This document shows, one piece after another, positions 48,989 to 57,086 of a stretch of 64,000 nt of DNA. The position numbers and the translations under genes were made by a program. Where the stretch lies: positions 1,302,001 to 1,366,000 of the forward strand of contig NZ_CP112880.1 in NCBI RefSeq assembly GCF_028747205.1, in the 5' to 3' direction. How positions within the stretch are numbered: the first letter of the stretch is position 1; each line of letters opens with the position of its first letter. This stretch comes from Streptomyces sp. CA-278952. Lineage in GTDB: Bacteria; Actinomycetota; Actinomycetes; Streptomycetales; Streptomycetaceae. A model generated the notes under the pieces. The model did not search any database. It saw only the letters and a program-made list of their open reading frames with translations, and was not told where the DNA came from.

Positions 48989-50284
48989 ATGACGGAGACA
49001 GGTTCTGCGGGGGTGGTGCGGGTGACGGGCCAGGGGGCGGGCCGCCAGGCGGCCCGGTCGCTCCACCGGGCGCGGGAGGCGCGGCTGGCGGGGGCCCGGT
49101 CCGAGGTCGCGCCCCGGGCGGAGATCGACGCCTCCTGGGACCGGGTGGTGCGCAGCGGTATCGACCCCGACCAGTCGCCGGAGAGCGAGCTGTTGCAGGC
49201 GGACGAGATCGAGCACCGGCGCCACAGCACGGCGCTCGGCGAGCTGATGCCGTTGCTGCGGGCGGGGCTGGCCTCGATCGCGGATGCCGCGCAGCAGATC
49301 CTGGTGGTGACCGACACCGAGGGCCGGGTGCTGTGGCGGCAGGGCCATATGGGGGTGCTGCGCCGGGCCCACGCCATCTGCCTGGAGGAAGGGGCGGACT
49401 GGGCCGAGGCGGCGACCGGGACGAACGCGATCGGGACGGCGCTGGCCGCCCGGGTCCCCGTCCAGGTCCACTCGGCCGAGCACTTCATCCGGGCGCTGCA
49501 CGGCTGGACCTGTGCGGCGGCCCCGGTCCGGGATCCGCGCGACGGCCGGCTGATCGGGATCGTGGACATCAGCGGTCCGGCGTCCACGTTCCACCCCGCG
49601 ACGCTGGCCCTGGTCGACTCGGTGGCCCGGCTCGCCGAGGGCGAGATCCGCACCCGTCACCTGGCGGAGATCGAGCGGCTGCGCGCGGTGGCCGCGCCGA
49701 TCCTGTGCCGGATCGGCGGGCGGGCGCTGGCGGTGGACGTGCACGGGCGGCTGGCGGCGGTGACCGGGATGGCCCCCGTGGACCGGCTGCCGTTGCCGAA
49801 GTCACTGGGGCCGGGGCCGGTGTGGCTGCCCTCGCTCGGCATGTGCCGGGTCGAGCCGCTGCCGGGCGGCTGGCTGGTTCAGGTGGACGACGGCGGCACG
49901 GAGGGGGCGCCGCGGCGGGTGGTGCTGGACCTGAGCCGGCCGCGGTCGCTCGCCGTGCAGGTGACGGGGCCGCTGGGGAGCCGCACCGAGCGGCTCTCGC
50001 CGCGTCACGCGGAGTTGTTGTACGCGCTGGCGGTGCACCGGCAGGGGCGGTCGGCCTCGGAGCTGGCGCGGGACATCTTCGGGGACGGGACCCGGACGGT
50101 GACGGTCCGGGCCGAGGTCTCCCGGCTGCGGCGTCAGCTGGCGGAGGTGCTGGCCCACCGCCCGTACCGCTTCGGGGACGGGGTGGAGGTGGAGGTGATC
50201 CACCCGCAGGACCGCGCGGATCTGCTGCCGCACTCCAGGGCGCCCGTGGTGGTGGAGGCCCGCGGGGCGGCTCCGACCGCCTGA
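48989..50284 (+). CDS. GAF-domain transcriptional regulator
   Basis: A 431-aa regulator. Residues 30-90 are a helical segment (RAEIDASWDRVVRSGIDPDQ). A GAF domain follows (VVTDTEGRVLWRQGHMGVL, ATGTNAIGTALAARVPVQV, FIRALHGWTCAAAPVRDPR, IGIVDISGPASTFHPATL), close to the AcoR sensory domain. The C-terminus is a winged helix (RHAELLYALAVHRQGRSASEL, TVRAEVSRLRRQLAEVL). There is no sigma-54 AAA+ domain. Streptomyces homologues often sit next to aldehyde or alcohol dehydrogenases; none is present here. ATG at 48989 follows GGGGGGAACGGGGACC. Confidence 0.83.
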   Translation: MTETGSAGVVRVTGQGAGRQAARSLHRAREARLAGARSEVAPRAEIDASWDRVVRSGIDPDQSPESELLQADEIEHRRHSTALGELMPLLRAGLASIADAAQQILVVTDTEGRVLWRQGHMGVLRRAHAICLEEGADWAEAATGTNAIGTALAARVPVQVHSAEHFIRALHGWTCAAAPVRDPRDGRLIGIVDISGPASTFHPATLALVDSVARLAEGEIRTRHLAEIERLRAVAAPILCRIGGRALAVDVHGRLAAVTGMAPVDRLPLPKSLGPGPVWLPSLGMCRVEPLPGGWLVQVDDGGTEGAPRRVVLDLSRPRSLAVQVTGPLGSRTERLSPRHAELLYALAVHRQGRSASELARDIFGDGTRTVTVRAEVSRLRRQLAEVLAHRPYRFGDGVEVEVIHPQDRADLLPHSRAPVVVEARGAAPTA

Positions 50285-50420
50285 GAGGGCCGGCCCGATG
50301 GGGGCCGTGGTCTCCCCGGACCGGGGCCGCCGGGCGTGCGGGGGCGGGCGTTGGGGCCGTGGCCTTTCCGGGCGGGGGCCGCCGTGCGGGGGTGGGCGGC
50401 GGCATGGTTCTCTGGCCGTC

Positions 50421-51017
50421 ATGAGCGATACCCCGCAGCCCGCAGCCCCGACCACCGAGGTGACCGTCTGGTCGCTGGAACAGACCTCGCCCGGCGATCT
50501 CCGGCCCGCCGCCGTACCGGAGGGCGATCTGCGCATCGTCCGGTCCGAGGTGGTGCTGCCGGAGTTCAGCCGGTTCCTCTACTCCGCCGTGGGCGGCGAC
50601 ATCCACTGGACCGACCGGCTGGGCATGACGTACGCCCAGTGGCAGGAGGCTCTGGAGCGGCCGGGGGCGGAGACCTGGGTGGCGTACGAGAACGGGACGC
50701 CGGCCGGGTACGTCGAGCTGGACCCGCAGGACGACGGCGTGGTCGAGATCATGTACTTCGGGCTGATCCCGGCGTTCCGGGGGCGGCGGATCGGCGGCCA
50801 CCTCCTCGGTTACGGGGTGGCGCGCGCCTGGGACTTGGCCGAGCGCTGGCCGGAGCGGCCGGTGACGAAGCGGGTGTGGCTGCACACCTGCTCGAAGGAC
50901 GGCCCGCACGCGATGGACAACTATCTGCGGCGCGGCTTCCGGCTCTTCGACACGAAGACCGAGGTGGAGCCGGACGTGGCGACGCCGGGGCCTTGGCCCG
51001 GGGCGTACTCCTCCTGA
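50421..51017 (+). CDS. GNAT-family N-acetyltransferase
   Basis: A 198-aa protein with the GNAT acetyl-CoA-binding core VEIMYFGLIPAFRGRRIGGH followed by LLGYGVARAWDLAERW; the N-terminal half has WTDRLGMTYAQWQEAL. The R/Q-x-x-G-x-G/A motif is RGRRIGG. Substrate unknown. ATG at 50421 has no obvious ribosome site, so the transcript may be leaderless or the start may be slightly different. Confidence 0.82.
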   Translation: MSDTPQPAAPTTEVTVWSLEQTSPGDLRPAAVPEGDLRIVRSEVVLPEFSRFLYSAVGGDIHWTDRLGMTYAQWQEALERPGAETWVAYENGTPAGYVELDPQDDGVVEIMYFGLIPAFRGRRIGGHLLGYGVARAWDLAERWPERPVTKRVWLHTCSKDGPHAMDNYLRRGFRLFDTKTEVEPDVATPGPWPGAYSS

Positions 51018-51031
51018 TCATCCGTGACCTC

Positions 51032-51065
51032 TGAGGGCGGTGGAGCGGTGGCTCCACCGCCCTCA
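51032..51065 (+). terminator. Hairpin terminator after GNAT gene
   Basis: Perfect 15-bp stem TGAGGGCGGTGGAGC with a GGTG loop, 15 bp past the stop. Confidence 0.85.
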
Positions 51066-51207
51066 CGGCTGCCAGGTGGGCGTTTCGTCGCCTTTGCCAG
51101 GGCCGCACTCCGTGACCAGCACCACATCGTCCCACTCTCCGAGACCCAGCCGTCCACATAGCGGATAGTGGTGGACTGCCCCGAGATGCGCGTGACACGC
51201 TTCCGCC

Positions 51208-51291
51208 ATGCCTGGAACTGGAATTGCCTTGGTGAGTCGACGCCACGTCGACCTCTGCCGCATGTCCAGCGCCATCTGTCCGGCGAGCTGA
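51208..51291 (+). CDS. Cysteine-containing leader peptide of the sulfur operon
   Basis: A 27-codon ORF starting at ATG 51208 with core VSRRHVDLCRMSSAICPAS at its C-terminus and Cys codons at positions 17 and 24. Short Streptomyces ORFs with RRHVDL followed by SAIC are annotated as putative leader peptides near sulfur genes in my recollection. Mycobacterial Cys-containing upstream ORFs are reported to attenuate cysteine-biosynthesis operons. It ends 114 nt before the sulfite reductase ATG, leaving space for an attenuator. GTG at 51232 is a possible alternative start. The rest of 51018-51405 is promoter and leader DNA. Confidence 0.75.
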   Translation: MPGTGIALVSRRHVDLCRMSSAICPAS

Positions 51292-51405
51292 GAGTCCCAG
51301 CACCGCCGCCCCCTCTTCCCTCTGAACCGTCCCGCGCACCGCCGCGCCTCAGCGCGAGTGTGCCGCTCAGAGCCGCCCTCCCGCAGTCCCGAAGGACGTA
51401 TTGTC

Positions 51406-53103
51406 ATGGCCGCTACCCCGGAACAGCCTGCGACCACCACGCCCCGCCGCAAGGCCGGACGCCACCGCGGCGAGGGCCAGTGGGCCGTGGGCCACCACAC
51501 CCCCCTGAACGGGAACGAGCAGTTCAAGAAGGACGACGACGGTCTCAACGTACGGACACGTATTGAGACGATCTACTCCAAGCGCGGCTTCGACTCCATC
51601 GACCCGAACGACCTGCGCGGACGCATGCGCTGGTGGGGGCTGTACACCCAGCGCAAGCCCGGCATCGACGGCGGCAAGACGGCCGTGCTGGAGCCGGAGG
51701 AGCTGGACGACGAGTACTTCATGCTGCGCGTCCGCATCGACGGCGGCCGGCTGACCACGCGGCAGCTGCGGGTGATCGGGGAGATCTCCCAGGAGTTCGC
51801 GCGGGGCACCGCCGACCTCACCGACCGGCAGAACGTGCAGTACCACTGGATCCGCATCGAGGACGTGCCGGAGATCTGGCGGCGGCTCGAAGAGGTGGGC
51901 CTGTCCACCACCGAGGCCTGCGGTGACACACCCCGCACGATCCTCGGCTCGCCCGTCGCGGGCGTCGCGGAGAACGAGATCATCGACGGCACACCCGCCA
52001 TCGACGAGATCCAGCGGCGGTTCATCGGCAACCCCGACTTCTCCAACCTGCCCCGCAAGTTCAAGACGGCGATCTCCGGCTCCCCGCACCTGGACGTGGC
52101 GCACGAGATCAACGACATCGCCTTCGTCGGCGTGGACCACCCGGAGCACGGCCCCGGCTTCGACCTCTGGGTCGGCGGCGGTCTCTCCACCAACCCCAAG
52201 CTCGGGGTGCGGCTCGGCGCCTGGGTGCCGCTGGACGAGGTGCCCGACGTGTACGGCGGGGTCATCGCGATCTTCCGCGACTACGGCTACCGGCGGCTGC
52301 GCACCCGCGCCCGCCTGAAGTTCCTGGTCGCGGACTGGGGCCCGGAGAAGTTCCGCCAGATCCTTCAGGACGAGTACCTGAAGCGCGAGCTGATCGACGG
52401 CCCCGCGCCCGAGGAGCCCGCCCAGACCTGGCGCGACCACCTCGGGGTGCACCGGCAGAAGGACGGCCGTTTCTACGTCGGCTTCGCCGCGCGGGTCGGC
52501 CGGGTCGACGGCTCCACGCTCACCAAGATCGCCGAGCTGGCCGACGCGCACGGCTCCGGCCGGGTGCGGACCACCGCCGAGCAGAAGATGATCGTGCTCG
52601 ACGTGGCCGAGGAGCAGGTGGAGTCCCTGGTCTCCGGACTGGAGGCGCTCGACCTCAAGGTCACCCCGTCCCCGTTCCGGCGCGGCACGATGGCTTGCAC
52701 CGGCATCGAGTTCTGCAAGCTGGCGATCGTCGAGACGAAGGCGCGCGGCGCCGCCCTCATCGACGAACTGGAGCGCCGCATCCCGGAGTTCGACCACCCG
52801 ATCACCATCAACATCAACGGCTGCCCGAACGCCTGCGCCCGCATCCAGGTCGCGGACATCGGCCTCAAGGGCCAGTTGATGCTCGACGAGAGCGGCAACC
52901 AGGTCGAGGGTTACCAGGTGCACCTCGGCGGGGCGCTCGGCCTGGAGGCCGGGTTCGGCCGCAAGGTGCGTGGCCTGAAGGTCACTTCGGCCGAACTGCC
53001 CGACTACGTCGAGCGGGTGCTCGGCCGCTTCCAGGAGGAGCGCGAGGACGGCGAGCGTTTCGCGGCCTGGGCGGCCCGGGCCAGTGCGGAGTCGCTGTCA
53101 TGA
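51406..53103 (+). CDS. sir: Ferredoxin-type sulfite reductase (siroheme, 4Fe-4S)
   Basis: A 565-aa nitrite/sulfite reductase. Ferredoxin-like half-domains (LTTRQLRVIGEISQEFARGT, DLTDRQNVQYHW) frame the siroheme/4Fe-4S centre. The four cluster Cys are 431 and 437 (MACTGIEFC) and 473 and 477 (NGCPNAC). It reduces sulfite to sulfide with six electrons. Sulfite rather than nitrite as substrate is indicated by cysH, cysC and cysDN immediately downstream. ATG at 51406 has GAAGGA 9 nt upstream. Its stop overlaps the start of the Zn-ribbon gene, so the operon is translationally coupled from its first gene. Confidence 0.95.
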   Translation: MAATPEQPATTTPRRKAGRHRGEGQWAVGHHTPLNGNEQFKKDDDGLNVRTRIETIYSKRGFDSIDPNDLRGRMRWWGLYTQRKPGIDGGKTAVLEPEELDDEYFMLRVRIDGGRLTTRQLRVIGEISQEFARGTADLTDRQNVQYHWIRIEDVPEIWRRLEEVGLSTTEACGDTPRTILGSPVAGVAENEIIDGTPAIDEIQRRFIGNPDFSNLPRKFKTAISGSPHLDVAHEINDIAFVGVDHPEHGPGFDLWVGGGLSTNPKLGVRLGAWVPLDEVPDVYGGVIAIFRDYGYRRLRTRARLKFLVADWGPEKFRQILQDEYLKRELIDGPAPEEPAQTWRDHLGVHRQKDGRFYVGFAARVGRVDGSTLTKIAELADAHGSGRVRTTAEQKMIVLDVAEEQVESLVSGLEALDLKVTPSPFRRGTMACTGIEFCKLAIVETKARGAALIDELERRIPEFDHPITININGCPNACARIQVADIGLKGQLMLDESGNQVEGYQVHLGGALGLEAGFGRKVRGLKVTSAELPDYVERVLGRFQEEREDGERFAAWAARASAESLS

Positions 53104-53279
53104 GCGAGCGAGCCGCCCCGTTCTACTGCCCGTACTGCGGCGACGAGGACCTGCGCCCCAACGAGACCGGTCACGGCGCCTGGGAATGTACTTCCTGCAA
53201 CCGTGCGTTCCAGCTGAAGTTCCTGGGTCTGCTGACCCGGGGCGTTCAGCGCAACGACGGTGAGGGAGACGCGATATGA
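53100..53279 (+). CDS. Small zinc-ribbon protein of the sulfite-reduction operon
   Basis: A 59-aa protein with two CxxC knuckles (FYCPYCGDED and WECTSCNRAF), a rubredoxin/zinc-ribbon pattern. It overlaps sir by 4 bp upstream and cysH by 4 bp downstream. Small ORFs at this position are common in actinobacterial sir-cysH operons as I recall. A structural or electron-transfer role with sulfite reductase or APS reductase is inferred; no biochemical data are known to me. Confidence 0.85.
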   Translation: MSERAAPFYCPYCGDEDLRPNETGHGAWECTSCNRAFQLKFLGLLTRGVQRNDGEGDAI

Positions 53280-53992
53280 CGGACACTCTGCTGTTCGGGC
53301 AGCTCAGTGACGAGGACCTTCGGGATCTGGCCGAGGAGGCCGGACGGGAGCTGGAGGACGCCTCCGCACTCACGATCCTGAAGTGGGCGAGCGACACCTT
53401 CGGGCCGAGCTTCTGCGTCACCTCCTCGATGGAGGACGCCGTGGTCGCCCATCTGGCGTCCCGGGTGATGCCGGGCGTGGACGTGGTCTTCCTGGACACC
53501 GGCTACCACTTCCCGGAGACCATCGGGACCCGGGACGCGGTGGACGCGGTGATGGACGTCAACGTCATCACGATCACCCCCCGGCAGACCGTGGCCGAAC
53601 AGGACGTTGAGCACGGCGAGAAGCTGCACGACCGCGACCCCGACCTGTGCTGCGCGCTGCGCAAGGTGAAGCCGTTGGAGGACGGCCTGACCGCGTACGC
53701 CGCGTGGGCGACGGGCCTGCGCCGCGACGAGTCCCCGACCCGGGCGAACACCCCGGTCGTCGGCTGGGACGCCAAGCGCCGCAAGGTGAAGGTCTCCCCC
53801 ATCGCCCGCTGGACCCAGGACGACGTGGACGCCTACGTCGCCGAGCACGGGGTGCTCACCAACCCGCTGCTGATGGACGGTTACGCCTCCGTCGGCTGCG
53901 CGCCCTGCACCCGCCGGGTGCTGGAGGGCGAGGACGCACGGGCCGGCCGCTGGGCCGGACGGGGCAAGACCGAATGCGGGCTGCACGGCTGA
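53276..53992 (+). CDS. cysH: Adenylylsulfate (APS/PAPS) reductase
   Basis: A 238-aa PAPS_reduct protein: CVTSSMEDAVVAHLA is the phosphate loop, VFLDTGYHFPET follows, and the C-terminal catalytic Cys is in TECGLHG. CCALRK together with CAPC gives the four Cys of a 4Fe-4S cluster, which marks APS-type reductases. It reduces activated sulfate to sulfite with thioredoxin. Having CysC in the same operon is then notable, since APS reductase does not need PAPS; the enzyme may accept both, or CysC may serve sulfotransferases. It overlaps both flanking genes or nearly so. Confidence 0.93.
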   Translation: MTDTLLFGQLSDEDLRDLAEEAGRELEDASALTILKWASDTFGPSFCVTSSMEDAVVAHLASRVMPGVDVVFLDTGYHFPETIGTRDAVDAVMDVNVITITPRQTVAEQDVEHGEKLHDRDPDLCCALRKVKPLEDGLTAYAAWATGLRRDESPTRANTPVVGWDAKRRKVKVSPIARWTQDDVDAYVAEHGVLTNPLLMDGYASVGCAPCTRRVLEGEDARAGRWAGRGKTECGLHG

Positions 53993-54015
53993 TGACGACT
54001 GATCAGGAGAATTCG

Positions 54016-54561
54016 ATGAGCGTGACGGAGACGGGAGCCACGATCTGGCTGACCGGTCTGCCGAGCGCGGGCAAGACCACCATCGCGTACGAGCTGGCGG
54101 GCCGGCTGCGGACCGAGGGACACCGGGTGGAGGTGCTCGACGGCGACGAGATCCGCGAGTTCCTCTCCGCGGGCCTCGGCTTCTCCCGCGAGGACCGGCA
54201 CACCAACGTGGCCCGGGTCGGCTTCGTCGCCGAGCTGCTCGCCGCCAACGGCGTGAAGGTGCTGGTCCCCGTCATCGCCCCGTTCGCCGACAGCCGCGAG
54301 GCCGTCCGCAAGCGGCACGCCGCCGAGTCCACCACCTATCTGGAGGTGCACGTCGCGACGCCCGTCGAGGTGTGCTCCGTACGCGATGTGAAGGGGCTGT
54401 ACGCCAAGCAGGCGGCCGGCGAGATCAGCGGTCTCACCGGGGTCGACGACCCCTACGAGGCGCCCGAATCGCCCGACCTGCGGATCGAGTCGCACCAGCA
54501 GACCGTGCAGGAGTCCGCAGCGGCGCTCCACGCGCTGCTCACCGAGAGGGGCCTGGCGTGA
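54016..54561 (+). CDS. cysC: Adenylylsulfate kinase
   Basis: A 181-aa APS kinase. The P-loop is GLPSAGKTT (residues 14-22), then LDGDEIREFLSAGLGFSRED, RVGFVAELLAANGV and the lid CSVRDVKGLYAKQAAGEISG (in pieces). It phosphorylates APS to PAPS. The variant SAGKT in place of the usual GAGKS is conservative. ATG at 54016 has AGGAG 6 nt upstream; an earlier ATG at 53992 overlaps the cysH stop as TGATG but has no ribosome site of its own. The stop overlaps the cysD start. Confidence 0.93.
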   Translation: MSVTETGATIWLTGLPSAGKTTIAYELAGRLRTEGHRVEVLDGDEIREFLSAGLGFSREDRHTNVARVGFVAELLAANGVKVLVPVIAPFADSREAVRKRHAAESTTYLEVHVATPVEVCSVRDVKGLYAKQAAGEISGLTGVDDPYEAPESPDLRIESHQQTVQESAAALHALLTERGLA

Positions 54562-55493
54562 GCACCGTCGCCACCGTGCCGGAAGGCACCGTCAACCCGT
54601 ACGCGCTCAGCCACCTGGACTCCCTGGAGTCGGAGGCGGTCCACATCTTCCGCGAGGTGGCGGGAGAGTTCGAGCGGCCGGTGATCCTGTTCTCCGGCGG
54701 CAAGGACTCCATCGTGATGCTGCACCTGGCGCTCAAGGCGTTCGCGCCCGCGCCGGTGCCGTTCACGCTGCTGCACGTGGACACCGGGCACAACTTCCCC
54801 GAGGTCCTGGAGTACCGCGACCGCACGGTGAAGAACCACGGGCTGCGGCTGCACGTCGCCTCCGTGCAGGAGTACATCGACGCCGGGAAGCTCCGCGAGC
54901 GCCCCGACGGCACCCGCAACCCGCTCCAGACGGTCCCGCTGACCGAGGCCATCCAGCAGCACCGCTTCGACGCGGTGTTCGGCGGCGGGCGGCGCGACGA
55001 GGAGAAGGCGCGGGCCAAGGAGCGGGTCTTCTCGCTGCGCGACGAGTTCTCCCAGTGGGACCCTCGCCGCCAGCGGCCCGAACTGTGGCAGCTCTACAAC
55101 GGCCGGCACGCCCCCGGCGAACACGTGCGGGTCTTCCCGATCTCCAACTGGACCGAGCTGGACGTCTGGCAGTACATCGAGCGGGAGGGGATCGAGCTCC
55201 CGGAGATCTACTTCGCCCATGAGCGCGAGGTCTTCGACCGCAACGGCATGTGGCTGACCGCCGGGCACTGGGGCGGTCCCAAGGAGCACGAGTCCACCGA
55301 GACCCGTCTGGTGCGCTACCGCACGGTCGGCGACATGTCCTGCACCGGCGCCGTCGACTCCGACGCCACCACGCTGGACGCCGTGATCACCGAGATCGCC
55401 GCCTCCCGGCTCACCGAGCGGGGCGCGACCCGCGCCGACGACAAGATGTCCGAGGCCGCGATGGAAGACCGCAAGCGCGAGGGGTACTTCTAA
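54558..55493 (+). CDS. cysD: Sulfate adenylyltransferase subunit 2
   Basis: A 311-aa ATP-sulfurylase small subunit: VILFSGGKDSIVMLHLALKA is the PP-loop, followed by LHVDTGHNFPEVLEYRD, FGGGRRDEEKARAKERVFS and the C-terminal MSCTGAVDS and KREGYF. With CysN it makes APS from sulfate and ATP. GTG at 54558 overlaps cysC by 4 bp. Confidence 0.95.
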   Translation: MSTVATVPEGTVNPYALSHLDSLESEAVHIFREVAGEFERPVILFSGGKDSIVMLHLALKAFAPAPVPFTLLHVDTGHNFPEVLEYRDRTVKNHGLRLHVASVQEYIDAGKLRERPDGTRNPLQTVPLTEAIQQHRFDAVFGGGRRDEEKARAKERVFSLRDEFSQWDPRRQRPELWQLYNGRHAPGEHVRVFPISNWTELDVWQYIEREGIELPEIYFAHEREVFDRNGMWLTAGHWGGPKEHESTETRLVRYRTVGDMSCTGAVDSDATTLDAVITEIAASRLTERGATRADDKMSEAAMEDRKREGYF

Positions 55494-55495
55494 CC

Positions 55496-56848
55496 ATGAC
55501 CACGACCACGACCACCGAGCAGTTCGCCGACGTGTCGGCCACCACCCTGCTGCGCTTCGCCACGGCCGGGTCGGTCGACGACGGCAAGTCCACCCTCGTG
55601 GGACGCCTGCTGCACGACTCCAAGTCGATCCTCACCGACCAGCTGGAGGCCGTCGAGCAGGCCTCGCTGAAGCGCGGCCAGGAAGCGCCGGACCTGGCGC
55701 TGCTGACCGACGGGCTGCGGGCCGAGCGCGAGCAGGGCATCACGATCGACGTCGCCTACCGCTACTTCGCCACCACACGCCGCCGGTTCATCCTCGCGGA
55801 CACCCCGGGCCATGTGCAGTACACCCGCAACATGGTGACCGGCGCCTCCACGGCGGAGCTGGCCGTGGTCCTGGTCGACGCCCGCAACGGGGTCGTCGAG
55901 CAGACCCGCCGGCACGCCGCCGTCGCCGCGCTGCTGCGCGTCCCGCACGTGGTGCTGGCGGTCAACAAGATGGACCTCGTCGACTACGCGGAGCCCGTCT
56001 TCGCCTCGATAGCCGAGGAGTTCACCGCGTACGCCGCTTCGCTCGGCGTCCCGGAGATCACCGCGATCCCGATCTCGGCGCTGGCCGGGGACAACGTGGT
56101 GGAGCCGTCGGCGCACATGGACTGGTACGGCGGGCCGACCGTCCTGGAGCACCTGGAGACGGTGCCGGTCAGCCACGACCTCACCGCCTGCCACGCGCGC
56201 TTCCCCGTGCAGTACGTGATCCGCCCGCAGAGCGCCGAGCACCCCGACTACCGGGGCTACGCCGGTCAGATCGCCGCCGGGGTGTTCCGGGTCGGCGAGC
56301 CCGTCTCCGTGCTCCCCTCGGGGCGCACCACCACCATCACGGGCATCGACGCGCTCGGGGAGAGCGTCGACATCGCCTGGGCCCCGCAGTCGGTGACGCT
56401 GCGGCTGGCCGACGACATCGACATCTCGCGCGGCGACCTGATCGCTCCGGCCGAGGACTCCCCCGCCGTCACCAGGGACGTCGAGGCGACCGTCTGCCAC
56501 GTCGCCGACCAGCCGCTCTCGGTGGGCCAGCGGGTGCTGCTCAAGCACACCACCCGTACGGTCAAGGCGATCGTCAAGGACATCCCCTCCCGGCTCACCC
56601 TGGACGACCTCTCCCAGCACCCCGCCCCCGGGCAGCTGGTCGCCAACGACATCGGGCGGGTCGTCGTGCGCACCGCCGAGCCGCTCGCGCTCGACGCCTA
56701 CGCGGACTCCCGGCGCACTGGTTCGTTCCTCCTGATCGACCCGGCGGACGGTACGACGCTGAGCGCCGGCATGGCGGGCGCCTCGTTCGCCGCGGTCGCC
56801 GAAGCCGTCGCCCCGGCCGCCGACGACGACGCCGCATGGGACTTCTGA
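55496..56848 (+). CDS. cysN: Sulfate adenylyltransferase subunit 1 (GTPase)
   Basis: A 450-aa EF-Tu-like GTPase: G1 AGSVDDGKSTL, switch EREQGITIDVAYRYF, G3 ADTPGHVQYTRNM, G4 NKMD and G5 PISALAGDN, then two beta-barrel domains (GYAGQIAAGVFRVGE, GDLIAPAEDSPAV). GTP hydrolysis drives APS formation by CysD. ATG at 55496 is 2 bp after the cysD stop. The length is that of a stand-alone CysN without the CysC fusion seen in mycobacteria. The stop overlaps a further ATG (ATGA). Confidence 0.95.
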   Translation: MTTTTTTEQFADVSATTLLRFATAGSVDDGKSTLVGRLLHDSKSILTDQLEAVEQASLKRGQEAPDLALLTDGLRAEREQGITIDVAYRYFATTRRRFILADTPGHVQYTRNMVTGASTAELAVVLVDARNGVVEQTRRHAAVAALLRVPHVVLAVNKMDLVDYAEPVFASIAEEFTAYAASLGVPEITAIPISALAGDNVVEPSAHMDWYGGPTVLEHLETVPVSHDLTACHARFPVQYVIRPQSAEHPDYRGYAGQIAAGVFRVGEPVSVLPSGRTTTITGIDALGESVDIAWAPQSVTLRLADDIDISRGDLIAPAEDSPAVTRDVEATVCHVADQPLSVGQRVLLKHTTRTVKAIVKDIPSRLTLDDLSQHPAPGQLVANDIGRVVVRTAEPLALDAYADSRRTGSFLLIDPADGTTLSAGMAGASFAAVAEAVAPAADDDAAWDF

Positions 56849-56946
56849 TGGCCACCGACTTCTTCGCCACCTTCGCGAAGGAGGGCGGACGGGTCGGCAG
56901 CGGCGTTCTCGGCAGTGGTCAGGGCGGGGTCGGGCGATGTGCGTGA
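56848..56946 (+). CDS. Possible 32-aa ORF coupled to cysN
   Basis: ATG overlaps the cysN stop as ATGA and opens MATDFFATFAKEGGRVGSGV, ending GRCA after 32 codons. The second half is Gly-rich and not obviously protein-like. It could be a coupled small protein, the start of a decayed gene, or chance. The remaining 140 bp to ssuA hold no recognisable terminator. Confidence 0.3.
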   Translation: MATDFFATFAKEGGRVGSGVLGSGQGGVGRCA

Positions 56947-57086
56947 AGTCGTACGCGCACTGCTCGCGCGCCCGTCCGAATCACCCGCACCGTCCGTACC
57001 GCCGAAGCCCCGCCGACCTCCCGGCCACGCCCCCCTGACCCAGACAGCGGGACGTGAGCGCCGGGCCAACGAGAGGAAAGCCTCCC

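Noticed and set aside
51063..51209. 48-codon minus-strand frame ending ECGPGKGDETPTWQP
   Set aside because: It looks mildly protein-like but has no ribosome site, ends inside the GNAT terminator and occupies the sulfur operon promoter and leader region. Kept only as a remote possibility.
51367..52923. 518-aa minus-strand frame
   Set aside because: Antisense to the sulfite reductase, whose cluster cysteines are intact on the plus strand.
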